Shown in pieces: positions 35,831-45,600 of a DNA stretch of 64,000 bases. The first letter of the stretch is position 1. Every line of letters begins with the position of its first letter. Source of the DNA: Paraburkholderia silvatlantica (GTDB lineage Bacteria > Pseudomonadota > Gammaproteobacteria > Burkholderiales > Burkholderiaceae); assembly GCF_003096715.1 (NCBI RefSeq), contig NZ_QEOL01000036.1, positions 1 to 64,000 of the forward strand, given 5' to 3'. The notes below the pieces were generated by a model, which saw only the letters and a program-made list of their open reading frames with translations, was not told where the DNA came from and searched no databases. The position numbers and the translations under genes are program-made.

Positions 35831-36487
35831 TTACGATTGACGCGGCGTTTCGTAGTAGTTATAGGCTGAATCGACGTCGGGGAAAAACTTGAGTTCACCG
35901 GCATCGAGCACATAGGCTTTGGAGCAATGCTCCTTGATCATGTGCGGGTCATGCGAGACCATAATCATGGCGCGATTGGCGCGTCGGAGAAAAAGCTCAG
36001 TATGGCATTTGCGCTGGAATTCCGAATCGCCCACTGCGATCACTTCGTCAATCAGGAAACAATCGAATTCAACGGCCATCGACATGGCGAACGCCAGTTT
36101 GGCACGCATACCGTTCGAGTAGCGCTTGACCGGCTCGCGCAGATATTTGCCCAACTCCGTGAACTCTTCGACGAATGGCAGCGCTTTTTGATACGAAGTA
36201 TTGTAGATGCGGCAGATGAAGCGCAGATTGTCCAAGCCGGTGAGACTGCCCTGAAAGCCGCCGGAGAAGGCGAGCGGCCAGGACACACTCATACCACGCT
36301 TGATATGTCCGGAGGTGGGCAACTCGGTACCGCTGATGAGGCGGATCAGCGTGGACTTCCCCGCGCCGTTCTTGCCGAGAATGCCCACATGCTCACCGTG
36401 CTCAATCGCGCAGTTGATTGCGTTGAGGACCGTGCGTTTGCCATCGCGAACTTCGTACTTCTTGCAAACGTTCACAAGCTCGATCAT
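35831..36487 (-). CDS. wzt2: Capsule ABC transporter ATP-binding protein (KpsT/Wzt2)
   Basis: A 218-residue ATPase: Walker A GKNGAGKST (38-46), signature YSNGMRAKLAFAM, Walker B FLIDEV, and a switch His in VSHDP. The short length without a C-terminal carbohydrate-binding domain marks the KpsT class, which exports finished group 2 capsule irrespective of an end cap. It energises export of lipid-linked capsule through the KpsM-like permease. ATG 36487 overlaps the permease stop by 4 bp. Confidence 0.93.
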   Translation of the reverse strand: MIELVNVCKKYEVRDGKRTVLNAINCAIEHGEHVGILGKNGAGKSTLIRLISGTELPTSGHIKRGMSVSWPLAFSGGFQGSLTGLDNLRFICRIYNTSYQKALPFVEEFTELGKYLREPVKRYSNGMRAKLAFAMSMAVEFDCFLIDEVIAVGDSEFQRKCHTELFLRRANRAMIMVSHDPHMIKEHCSKAYVLDAGELKFFPDVDSAYNYYETPRQS

Positions 36488-37281
36488 TGGGTTTCCACTC
36501 GTTTCGATGCGCCACGCACGACCAGCAGGCCAAGCCACGTGATTGCGAGGCACACCGCACAGGTATAGGGCACGTTGTAGTAAGGGGTGATGTCCTTGCC
36601 AAAATAACCGTAACGGAACAGTTCAGCGCAGTTGGACGCCGGGAACAACATCACGATGTCGCGCAGGCTTGGCGGCAGATAGCTGGTCATGACGAATGCG
36701 CCCGAGACTGGCAACTGGAAATAGGAGATCGGATGCCAGAGACGCTCGACAACTTCGCTGTATTCGGTGAGCCCGCCAATCAGCATGCCCATGGCTGCGG
36801 TGTACCATCCGAGCAGCAACCAGCCAAAGATCATATTGAGTACATCTGCCGGCGGCGGAATCAGGCCCATTAGCGTAAGGCCCACAAGCAACGCCACGAT
36901 CGACAGTGTAACGCCCGCAATTTCCAGAATGATCCGCGAAATAAACAGGTCGATGACCCGAACGTTACGGTGAAAGAGCAGGGAGGCGTTTGGCGTGATG
37001 GCCAGTGCGCAACGGCCAATACCATTGCGCCATACCAGTACAGTGGAATAGCTGGTCACCGCAAAGGCGATGATGTTGATATGTTGCGACGATGTAGATT
37101 TATGGACGATACTCCAGAGTCCGATCACGCCGATCGTAAATAGCATCGGTTCGGCAAACAGCCATGCGAACCCAATATTATGCCGACCATAGCGCGTGAT
37201 GATTTCACGCATGATCAATGCATGGACCACGCGCGCTTGAATGCGCAGCGACTGCATGAATGACGTAGGCGATGTGCTCAT
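36484..37281 (-). CDS. wzm2: Capsule ABC transporter permease (KpsM/Wzm2)
   Basis: A 265-residue membrane protein with six hydrophobic segments, and the ABC-2 type N-terminal ALIMREIITRYGRHNIGFAW typical of KpsM. It moves the lipid-anchored capsule across the inner membrane with the KpsT-like ATPase. ATG 37281 lies 4 bp after the wcbD stop; a TTG at 37314 inside wcbD would give a longer, unlikely N-terminus. Confidence 0.92.
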   Translation of the reverse strand: MSTSPTSFMQSLRIQARVVHALIMREIITRYGRHNIGFAWLFAEPMLFTIGVIGLWSIVHKSTSSQHINIIAFAVTSYSTVLVWRNGIGRCALAITPNASLLFHRNVRVIDLFISRIILEIAGVTLSIVALLVGLTLMGLIPPPADVLNMIFGWLLLGWYTAAMGMLIGGLTEYSEVVERLWHPISYFQLPVSGAFVMTSYLPPSLRDIVMLFPASNCAELFRYGYFGKDITPYYNVPYTCAVCLAITWLGLLVVRGASKRVETQ

Positions 37282-37285
37282 ACCT

Positions 37286-38416
37286 TCAGTCTTGGTGCTC
37301 GCGAACGCTGGCAATCAGAAGGCTCAGGACACCCCACAGAATCAAGCCGACGCAGAAGGTGGCCGCGATCCCGCGAAGTCGCTTCGGTTCTATGGCGATA
37401 TCCGGGGCGTTCGGTTGCACTAGGACTTCAAGGTAAAGTTGCTTTCTTTCCGCCTCCGCTCGTGCGTTGTCGAGCGAAGCCATGGCCGAGGCTAGTTGCT
37501 TGTCGGCGAGTTGGGCATCCAGTTCGAGCCGCGTGTATTCGCTGGCCTTTTGCGAAAGCGAGTTTTTGCCACCAGCCACACTGCCGGTCGCAACATCGAT
37601 CTGCTTTTCGATCGTGGTGATGTAGGTCTTAATCGAGGGAATCTGCGGATTCTGCGGCGATACGGCTTGAAGCTGGCCCAATTGCGATTGCGCTGCAAAT
37701 AGCTGCGTTTGCAGGCCGTTCACTTGCTGGAGTTGCAGTGCCGATTGCTTTTCCGGATCGAAAACCGTGTGGCTGTTTCGATAGAGCGCGAGTTCTGACG
37801 CGGCATCCTTGGCTTTACCGAGGGCGGTGTTCACCTGACGCTGCGCGAACGTAATGGCGTCCGAAGCCGCGCGCGCGTTGAGCCGGTTAATCAGCCGTTC
37901 GCTGATTTCAACGAGTGTATTGTTGATGCGTTTTGCATCTTCGGCCGAATAAGCCCGCGTCGTCAAGGTCGTGATTGACGAGATTGGATCGAGCTTCGCT
38001 TCGACAACATGATTTGAATAGTACTTCCACAGCGATTCAAAGCTATTGTCGAAAGAGGTATGGAAGCGACTGATAAAATCGCCCTGTCGCGAGTAGGCAT
38101 TCAGAACATAGTTATTTTGATCAAGCTCGCGCAAGGCGTCACGCGATTGGATATAATCTAAAACCGGATACGTGTCGTCTTCCGAGTGAGAAATTCCCGA
38201 TCCTTCGAGCAACGCACCTACGACGCTCATCTTTGGCTGCTGCTGCGCACTGCGAACGACAAAGCGAGACTCGGAAACGTAGACGTCCGATGCAACAAAT
38301 CCGTAATAAATCGCAGCTAGCGCGGTCGGCGCAACAACGGTCAGTGCGAAGAGTCGATTGACACCTTTGATTCGATCTAGAAGGTTTTTTTGCGGCTTGG
38401 CGGTTGTATTTGTCAT
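37286..38416 (-). CDS. wcbD: Inner-membrane capsule export co-polymerase (KpsE-like, WcbD)
   Basis: A 376-residue protein with a membrane segment near each end (about 22-42 and 345-368) and a large periplasmic coiled-coil region between, the KpsE/CtrB layout. SESRFVVRSAQQQ and the C-terminal VLVQPNAPDIAIEPKRLRGI are conserved. It bridges the KpsMT transporter to the outer-membrane WcbC channel. It is the first gene of the wcbD-wzm-wzt-hydrolase operon and faces a 663-bp divergent control region. Confidence 0.92.
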   Translation of the reverse strand: MTNTTAKPQKNLLDRIKGVNRLFALTVVAPTALAAIYYGFVASDVYVSESRFVVRSAQQQPKMSVVGALLEGSGISHSEDDTYPVLDYIQSRDALRELDQNNYVLNAYSRQGDFISRFHTSFDNSFESLWKYYSNHVVEAKLDPISSITTLTTRAYSAEDAKRINNTLVEISERLINRLNARAASDAITFAQRQVNTALGKAKDAASELALYRNSHTVFDPEKQSALQLQQVNGLQTQLFAAQSQLGQLQAVSPQNPQIPSIKTYITTIEKQIDVATGSVAGGKNSLSQKASEYTRLELDAQLADKQLASAMASLDNARAEAERKQLYLEVLVQPNAPDIAIEPKRLRGIAATFCVGLILWGVLSLLIASVREHQD

Positions 38417-39079
38417 GCTGCTTGTTACGTTGTTCGAGGTGTATTCCAGGCCATTCGCAGCCTGCCGCCATGATTGGCAGGCGGAGGACTTCAGGTCGCG
38501 TGTGGGATCTATCGGTCAATGACCGTTTCGGAAGCTGGCGGCCAAACCGCTGGATCTCGTTCAGGGCTGGCTCAAGTTTGCTGGATCTTCTGTTGGTCTC
38601 GACGTCTTGCGTGGGTTTTCGCCATGCGTGCGGGCGATTATAGCTCGATCCTATTGTTTTCGAAGAAAAGTGTAGCGTCTCGATGCATTAAATCGCACGC
38701 CCTATATGACAAAGACACGTGATGCGATAAGCTTTCGAACCGTGCCAGCTTTCGATTGTCGGTCGGGGAATTAATATCGGCGTCGAACGGGGATCGGGGC
38801 AGTTCGTGTCAAATTACACGGTCCGGGGGTGTGGGAGCAGGGTATCCAGACGGTCTTCGCGGGCGAATACATTGCGGCAGGGAATCAGGTTGAACCGTCA
38901 AAGGCGCGGGAAACGCGCCACGAACGGAAGTGCGTTCCTGCTTGTTCTGCATGTTCGCGTGACTGAGCTCGGGTAGTCATGCTGCTGAATCGGAAGGTTG
39001 ACAATAGACCGGGGAAGCGAGTTCGCCGATAAGTCACAAAAGCTGGCTACGCTCTGGCTCGCGATCAAAAAATATACGT
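38417..39079. promoter_or_regulatory. 663-bp divergent control region between capsule operons
   Basis: No gene is supported. The region separates the minus-strand wcbD operon from the plus-strand kpsS-PKS operon, so it must hold promoters for both. AT-rich patches lie at 38640-38780 and near 39060-39080. A 9-bp direct repeat AGCTTTCGA (38730-38738 and 38747-38755) lies within the first patch and could be a regulator site. The size is unusual for this compact locus and suggests a long leader or several operators. Confidence 0.45.
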
Positions 39080-40291
39080 ATGCGCCGTTCATTCCTTGCC
39101 TTGCAAGGCACTGCATCACCTTTTTTCAGCAAGCTTGCGATCGCATTGCGCGCTCGGGGGAATCTTGTTCGCCGTATCAATTTCTGCGGCGGCGATCTCG
39201 CATACAGCGCTGACGGAGGCGCGCAGGATTACCGCGATGAAATCGGGCATTTAGAGACCTGGTATCACAGCGTGATCGAGCGCGACGCCTGTACGGATGT
39301 CATACTATTCGGCGACTGCCGGGAGATTCATCGCCCGGTCCACGATGTTGCGCAGAAGCTTGGTGTGCACGTTCACGTATTTGAGGAAGGCTACGTACGG
39401 CCGCACTGGGTCACTCTAGAACGCTACGGCGTAAATGGTCGTTCGTTGTTGCCGCGCGATCCTCGCGCGTATTTCGACGCCCGCCCCGGCCTTTCGGCAG
39501 TGCCGCCAAGCAGTCCCACCGGCTACAACCTTTACGAGCGCGCATATCACGACATCAAATATCGGCTCGCCAACACACTCCATGCGAAACGATATCCGCA
39601 CTATCGTAGCCATCGGCCGCGAAATGGCTTTCAGGAATATTCTGGGCTAGTCTGGCGTCTGTTGCAACAGCGCCAGATATACGACCGCGAGGCCGCGCGT
39701 GTGACGCGGGCGTTGCTTGAGCAACGGTCGCCTTACTATTTGCTGCCTTTGCAATTAAATTCAGATTCGCAGATCGTGGTGCATTCGCCGTTCGGCGGCG
39801 TGCGCGAAGCGATCTCGGTTGTGATGCATTCATTCGCGCGTCATGCGCCGTCGGATTCCCTGCTGGTCGTCAAGAATCACCCTCTGGATACGGGACTGAT
39901 CGGTTATCGAAAGTTTGTCGACAAACTCGGAACCGAATTAGGTGTTTCGGAACGGCTGCGGTTTATCGACGCTGGGCATTTGCCGACCCTGTTGGACAAT
40001 GCGCGGGGAGTCATCGTTGTCAACAGTACCGTCGGTTTGTCGGCGCTTCATCACTCAAAGCCGGTCATTGCCTTGGGAACGGCGATCTATTCGATGCAAG
40101 GCCTGACATGGCAAGGCAGTCTTGAGGACTTTTGGATCCGGGGCGAGAAGCCCGATATGGATCTCTATAAGGCGTTTCTCGACTACGTGATCCACCATAC
40201 GCAGATCAACGGCGACTTCTATACCCGTACCGGCATTGATATGGCGGTCGCCGGCGCGGTTCGTCGTCTGGAGGCGGTGGGACATGCCTAG
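39080..40291 (+). CDS. wcbO: KpsS-family capsule protein (Kdo transferase, WcbO)
   Basis: A 403-residue KpsS/LipB protein: FGDCREIHRPV, FEEGYVRPHWVTLE, VVKNHPLDTGL, and VNSTVGLSALHHSKPVIALG are family signatures. KpsS adds the first Kdo to lysophosphatidylglycerol, after which KpsC (23285-25300) extends the linker. It acts at the inner membrane. ATG 39080 matches the usual N-terminus (RRSFLALQGTASPFF). It overlaps the SDR gene by 8 bp and begins the operon that runs through the PKS. Confidence 0.92.
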   Translation: MRRSFLALQGTASPFFSKLAIALRARGNLVRRINFCGGDLAYSADGGAQDYRDEIGHLETWYHSVIERDACTDVILFGDCREIHRPVHDVAQKLGVHVHVFEEGYVRPHWVTLERYGVNGRSLLPRDPRAYFDARPGLSAVPPSSPTGYNLYERAYHDIKYRLANTLHAKRYPHYRSHRPRNGFQEYSGLVWRLLQQRQIYDREAARVTRALLEQRSPYYLLPLQLNSDSQIVVHSPFGGVREAISVVMHSFARHAPSDSLLVVKNHPLDTGLIGYRKFVDKLGTELGVSERLRFIDAGHLPTLLDNARGVIVVNSTVGLSALHHSKPVIALGTAIYSMQGLTWQGSLEDFWIRGEKPDMDLYKAFLDYVIHHTQINGDFYTRTGIDMAVAGAVRRLEAVGHA

Positions 40292-41075
40292 CGTCAGCAG
40301 CTCCCCGCGCCACCTGGTCATCACCGGTGCCAGCGCCGGCATCGGCCGCGCGCTCGCGCTCGCTTACGCGCGTCCAGGCGTAACGCTCGGCCTCGTCGGC
40401 CGCAACGCAGGGCGTCTTGAGGCCTGCGCAGAAGCCTGCCGCGAGAAAGGCGCCACAGTTATTACAAAAGCACTCGACGTCCGCGACGCCACCGCAATCG
40501 AAAACTGGCTCAACGATTTCGACGAAAAGCATCCCATCGACCTTCTGATCGCCAATGCAGGCGTCGCGAGCACGCTCGAACACGCGAACGACTGGGAAGG
40601 GCGCGAGCGTACCGCAAACATTGTCGACACAAACTTCACCGGCGCGCTTAACGCTGCGCTGCCCGTAATCGAACGCAAGCGCGCGCGCCGTCGCGGTCAC
40701 ATCGCGCTAATCAGCTCGATCGCAGCGCTACGCGGCATGGCAATCTCTCCAGCTTACTGCGCAAGCAAGGCCGCGCTAAAAGCCTGGGGCGATTCTGTGC
40801 GCCCGGTCCTCGCACGCGACAACGTCCGGGTATCAATCGTGTTGCCGGGCTTTGTCAAAACCGCCATGAGCGACGTTTTCCCCGGCGACAAACCTTTCAT
40901 GTGGACCGCGGAGAAAGCCGCAATCCACATCCAGCGCAAACTCGCCGCCGGCCGCGCGGAAATCGCCTTCCCCGGCATGCTCGCCTTCGGCATGCGTTTG
41001 CTCACGCTGCTGCCGGCCGCGCTTGCCGACGGCATTCTCGGTCGCATGTCCTATCTGCCACGCGAGGAGCGTTAG
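40284..41075 (+). CDS. wcbP: SDR oxidoreductase (WcbP-like)
   Basis: A 263-residue classical SDR: GASAGIGRALAL near residues 15-26, ISSIAA with the catalytic Ser, and SPAYCASKAAL with Tyr and Lys. C-terminal hydrophobic tail (LLTLLPAALADGIL) may associate with membrane. It resembles 3-ketodihydrosphingosine-reductase/DHRS7-like SDRs that reduce keto-lipids. Given the alpha-oxoamine synthase in the same operon, reduction of a 3-keto-amino-lipid is a possible role; this is inference. ATG 40284 overlaps wcbO by 8 bp. The name follows position in the capsule I locus. Confidence 0.85.
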   Translation: MPSVSSSPRHLVITGASAGIGRALALAYARPGVTLGLVGRNAGRLEACAEACREKGATVITKALDVRDATAIENWLNDFDEKHPIDLLIANAGVASTLEHANDWEGRERTANIVDTNFTGALNAALPVIERKRARRRGHIALISSIAALRGMAISPAYCASKAALKAWGDSVRPVLARDNVRVSIVLPGFVKTAMSDVFPGDKPFMWTAEKAAIHIQRKLAAGRAEIAFPGMLAFGMRLLTLLPAALADGILGRMSYLPREER

Positions 41076-41076
41076 C

Positions 41077-42621
41077 GTGGCGTCAACGGTTTCGATCCCG
41101 CTAACGTTTGCGTGTGCCGCCGCGCTGTCTTTTGCAGCGGATGCGATCGCACGTCCGCGCGTCGGTCTGCGCCGCACGCCGGGCGCGCTTGCGCTGCATA
41201 TCGTGAGTGTGGTTTTCGTCGCCTGCCTGATTTGTGCGCTCACGCGTCGCCCTCATTTTTCTGCCTTCATCGCGCTGGCGCTGGTAGGCCTTATGAGCGG
41301 CGTTAGCAATGCGAAATACACGTCGTTGCGCGAGCCGTTCGTTTTTACCGATCTGAGCCTTTTCGGCCAGTTATTCGCGCATCCGCGGCTGTATTTGCCA
41401 TTCCTGAGCGTACAGACGGTGATTGCCATCGTCGCGGGCGTGCTTTTGCTCGCGGGCGGCTTTTTTCTCGACGCTGACGCGCCCGCATACGTCGCTGCAT
41501 ATTGCGCGCTAGCAGCCGCTGTCTGCCTGATCATCGGATACCCGTTCGCTGCGCGTCTGCGCCTCACGCTCGATCCACTCGAAGACCAGCTCCATCACGG
41601 TTTTTTCGCCGTTTTCGTGGCCTACCTTCTCAACGGTATGCGTCCCGCAAGCTTCCGGGGCTTCGAGTGTGCGATGTCAGCGAGCTCGTTCGCGCACGCA
41701 TCCATACCCGCGAGCCGTCCCGACATCATCGTCATCCAAAGCGAATCCTTCTTCGACGCACGCCCGTCAAGTGCGGCAATCGAATCTTCGCTCTACGTCC
41801 AGTTCGACACCGCGCTGCGAGAATCTGCTACGTACGGCGAACTCGACGTCCCCGCATGGGGCGCCAACACGATGCGTTCGGAATTCGCTCTTCTTAGCGG
41901 CATTTCAACCTCCAAACTAGGCTACGCACGCTTCTACCCTTATGCCTTCGTGCGCCGAGCCTACGCCTCACTAGCCAACTGGTTCAAACGCGCCGGATAT
42001 GAAACTGTCGCGATTCATCCGTATCATGCGGACTTCTTTGGCCGCGATCGCGTCTTTCCACTGCTCGGTTTTGACCGCTTCCTCGACATTCGCGCCTTCA
42101 CCAACGCACACCGCGCGGGCCCTTATATCTCGGACGAGAGCGTCTTCGATCGAATCGTCAAGGAACTGGACTCGTCGCGCTCGAAACCCGCGTTCATTTT
42201 CGCAATGACGATGGAAAATCACGGCCCGCTGCATCTGGAAACTGTGGAAAAGGGCGAATCCAGCCGTTATCACCACCTTGGGGAAGATCCCGCGTATAAG
42301 GATCTCACCGCGTATCTGCGTCACATCGCCAACGCGGACGCCATGATCGGCCGATTGCTCGCGCATCTGCGCGCGCGCCGGCGCGACACCGTGCTGTGCT
42401 TTTACGGCGATCATGTACCCGCATTGCCACACATATTCGAACGGCTTGGCACTGTACCGAGCCGCAGCAACTACTTCATCTGGCGGAATTTCGGAGATCG
42501 GCCCGCCAGGAAGCAAGACAAAGCCGTCGAGGATCTCGGCGTCGCGCTGCTCCAGGCCATGGACACGGCGGAGCGGCGCGAGGTCGTGACAGGCGAGTCC
42601 GAGAGAACAGAGCAGCTATGA
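41077..42621 (+). CDS. wcbQ: LtaS/sulfatase-superfamily membrane phosphotransferase (WcbQ-like)
   Basis: A 514-residue protein. The first 190 residues contain five or so hydrophobic segments; the rest is an alkaline-phosphatase-superfamily catalytic domain. DIIVIQSESFFDA is the first metal-binding strand, GANTMRSEFALLSG carries the likely catalytic Thr as in LtaS/OpgB, and FYGDHVPA binds metal near the end. Such enzymes move phosphoglycerol or phosphoethanolamine from phospholipid to a periplasmic acceptor. GTG 41077 is chosen since GAGGAG precedes it, 1 bp after the wcbP stop. It overlaps the PKS by ATGA. Confidence 0.82.
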   Translation: MASTVSIPLTFACAAALSFAADAIARPRVGLRRTPGALALHIVSVVFVACLICALTRRPHFSAFIALALVGLMSGVSNAKYTSLREPFVFTDLSLFGQLFAHPRLYLPFLSVQTVIAIVAGVLLLAGGFFLDADAPAYVAAYCALAAAVCLIIGYPFAARLRLTLDPLEDQLHHGFFAVFVAYLLNGMRPASFRGFECAMSASSFAHASIPASRPDIIVIQSESFFDARPSSAAIESSLYVQFDTALRESATYGELDVPAWGANTMRSEFALLSGISTSKLGYARFYPYAFVRRAYASLANWFKRAGYETVAIHPYHADFFGRDRVFPLLGFDRFLDIRAFTNAHRAGPYISDESVFDRIVKELDSSRSKPAFIFAMTMENHGPLHLETVEKGESSRYHHLGEDPAYKDLTAYLRHIANADAMIGRLLAHLRARRRDTVLCFYGDHVPALPHIFERLGTVPSRSNYFIWRNFGDRPARKQDKAVEDLGVALLQAMDTAERREVVTGESERTEQL

Positions 42622-45600
42622 AGAACAGCAAGATCGCAATCGTTGGCATGTCGTGCCGTTTCCCGGGCGGGGTTACCGGGCCGGAAGAGTTCTGGAGTCT
42701 GCTCGAAAGCGAGAAAGACGCCGTCACGCACATTCCCGCAGACCGCTTCGGCACCGAGTTCTATCAGCACCCATCGAAGCGCGAGCCAGGCAAGAGCTAC
42801 ACGTTCGCCGCGGGCGTGCTCGACGACGTCGCAGGTTTCGACGCGGCCTTCTTTGGCATTTCGCCGCGTGAGGCGACGCAGATGGACCCGCAGCAGCGCC
42901 TGCTGCTCGAGTTGACATGGGAAGCCTTCGAGGACGCGGGCGTGCGTCCTGAATCACTACGCGGCAGCGATTGCGCCGTCTATGTCGGCGTCGCGAGCAG
43001 CGACTATGGCAACCGCAACATGGACGACCTGAACACGGTCGATCCATACTCGGCAACGGGCAACACGCTCTCCATCGCCTCGAACCGCATTTCGTGGGTC
43101 TACGATCTGCACGGCCCGAGCATGTCGATCGATACGGCGTGCTCGTCATCGCTCGTCGCGCTCCACCAGGCCGTGAAGGCGCTGCAGACCGGCGACGCCA
43201 GCATGGCGCTCGCGGGCGGCGTCAATCTGCTGCTGCATCCGTTCGGCTTCGTCGGCTTCTCGAAGGCGTCGATGCTGTCGCCGCGTGGGCGTTGCCGCGC
43301 GTTCGACGCAACCGGCGACGGCTATGTGCGCGCAGAGGGCGGCGCGGTCGTGGTGCTGAAAACGCTCGAGCGCGCACTCGCGGACGGCGACACGATCCAC
43401 GCGGTGATCGCGGGCAGCGGCGTCAATTCAGACGGTTTCACGCAGGGCGGCATCAGCGTGCCGGGCACGCCCACGCAGGCCGCGTTGCTGCGCGAAGTCT
43501 ACGCGCGCGCGCAGATCGATCCGCGCACCGTCGATTATCTGGAAGCGCACGGCACGGGCACGGCGGTTGGCGATCCGATCGAGACGCGCGCGCTCGCCGA
43601 TGTCGTCGGCGCGGGCCGCGATGCGGATAAGCCGCTGCTGATCGGCTCGGTGAAGACCAATATCGGCCACCTGGAAACGGGTTCGGGCATGGCGGGCCTG
43701 CTCAAGGCCGTCCTGTGCCTGAAACATCGCGCCGTGCCGCGTTCGCTGCACTTCGAAAAGCCGAATCCCAATATCGATTTCGCGGGCGGTCATATGCGCG
43801 TGGTCGAGCGCATGACGCCGATTGGCACGCATGGCCGCGAACTGGTGGTAGGCGTCAATTCGTTCGGCTTCGGCGGCACGAATGCCCACGTCGTATTGAC
43901 GGAAGCGCCTGCGCGTCAGGCCAAAATGCAACAGGCCGCACAGGTAGAGGGCTTCGCGCCGCTCGTGCTCACCGCACGTTCGGAGCGCGCGCTGGCGACG
44001 CTCGCCGCGCGCTATCTCGCGCGCCTCGACGCAAGTCAATCATGGGATGCGCTCGCCGCCGCCGCTGCGCATCGGCGCCAGTGGCTCGAGCATCGCGCGA
44101 TCATTGCGCCCGCAACGTTCGACGAAGCGCATGCCGCGCTCGCCGCCTTGGCGCGTCCGGAAGAAATCGCAGTGCAAGGCGACATCGCGCCTGCCGCGCT
44201 CGTCCATGCTGAAATGATAACTGACGACGCCCCGGTCGCGCTGGTGTTCTCGGGCAACGGCTCGCAGTGGGCCGGCATGGGCAAGCAGCTGCTCGCCGAA
44301 GACGCTGTGTTTCGCGCGGCTGTCGAAGAAGTGGACGCGCTCTGGTGCGCCGACGGCAGCCAGTCGCTCTACGCGATGCTCGCGGCGGGCGCAGACGCTG
44401 ACACGCTTTCCGCCACCGAGCACGGACAGCCGCTGCTGTTCGCGATCCAGGTCGGCATCGTGCGCGCGATCGAGGCGAACGGCGTGGCCTATGACGCGTG
44501 CGTCGGCCACAGCGTCGGCGAAGTCGCGGCCGCGTGGGCTTCGGGCGCACTGACGCTCGCCGACGCCGTCCAGGTCGTCAAGATCCGCAGCCGCGCCCAG
44601 GCGCTCACCCGCGGGACGGGCCGCATGGCCGCCGCGGGTATCGGCGAGGCCGAAGCGCGCGAAATGATTCTTCAGCAAGGCCTGACCGGCGACGTCGAAG
44701 TCGCCGGCATCAACAGCGTGCAGTCGGTCACGCTCGCGGGTTCGCTCGCGGGCCTCGAGGTGATCGGCACGGCGCTCAAGGCCACGGGTCATTTCTTCCA
44801 GTTGCTCGATCTCGATTACGCGTTCCACAGTCGTCACATGGACGGCATCGAAGCGCCGGTGCGCGAGGGCCTCGCCGATATCGCGCCGCGCGTCGCCGCG
44901 CATCGTTACGTGTCGACGGTCACGGGCGGCCCGCTCGCAGGCAGCGAACTCGACGCGCAATACTGGTGGCGCAATATCCGCGAGCCGGTGCGTTTTGGCG
45001 ACGCCATCGCGCATCTGGTCGAAGAGGGCGTGCGCCTCTTTGTCGAAGTCGGCCCGCACTCGATCCTGCGCACCTATGTGAAGCAGACGCTCGCCGCGCT
45101 TAAGGAAACCGGCGCGCCGCTTGCAACGCTCAAGCGTCATCACGACAGCGCCGCGACGCTGCATCGCGCGGTGCTCGCCGCCGTGGCGCATGGCGCGCGC
45201 GTCGATCGCGAGCGTCTCGTGCCGCGTGCCGCCGATACCGATACGGTGAGGCTGCCGGTTTATCCGTGGCAGCACGAGCACTACTGGCTGGTGCCGACGA
45301 TCGAAGGCTACGGCCTCGCGAACCGTCACCGCGTGCATCCGCTGCTCGGCTATCGCCTGCATGAGCACGCGTTCGGCTGGGAAAACCATATCGATCCGAC
45401 GCGCCTGCCGTATCTCGCCGATCACGTCGTCGATGGCGGCGTGACGTTCCCGGCGGCGGGCTTCGTGGAAATGGCACTGGCCGCCGCACGCGTGCTCTTC
45501 GCGACCGAAACCTGCGCGCTCGAAAACGTCGAAATCCGTCAGCCGGTGGTGTTCCAGGCGAATCACGCCAAGCTGTTCCGCCTCGTCATCGACGTGCGCA

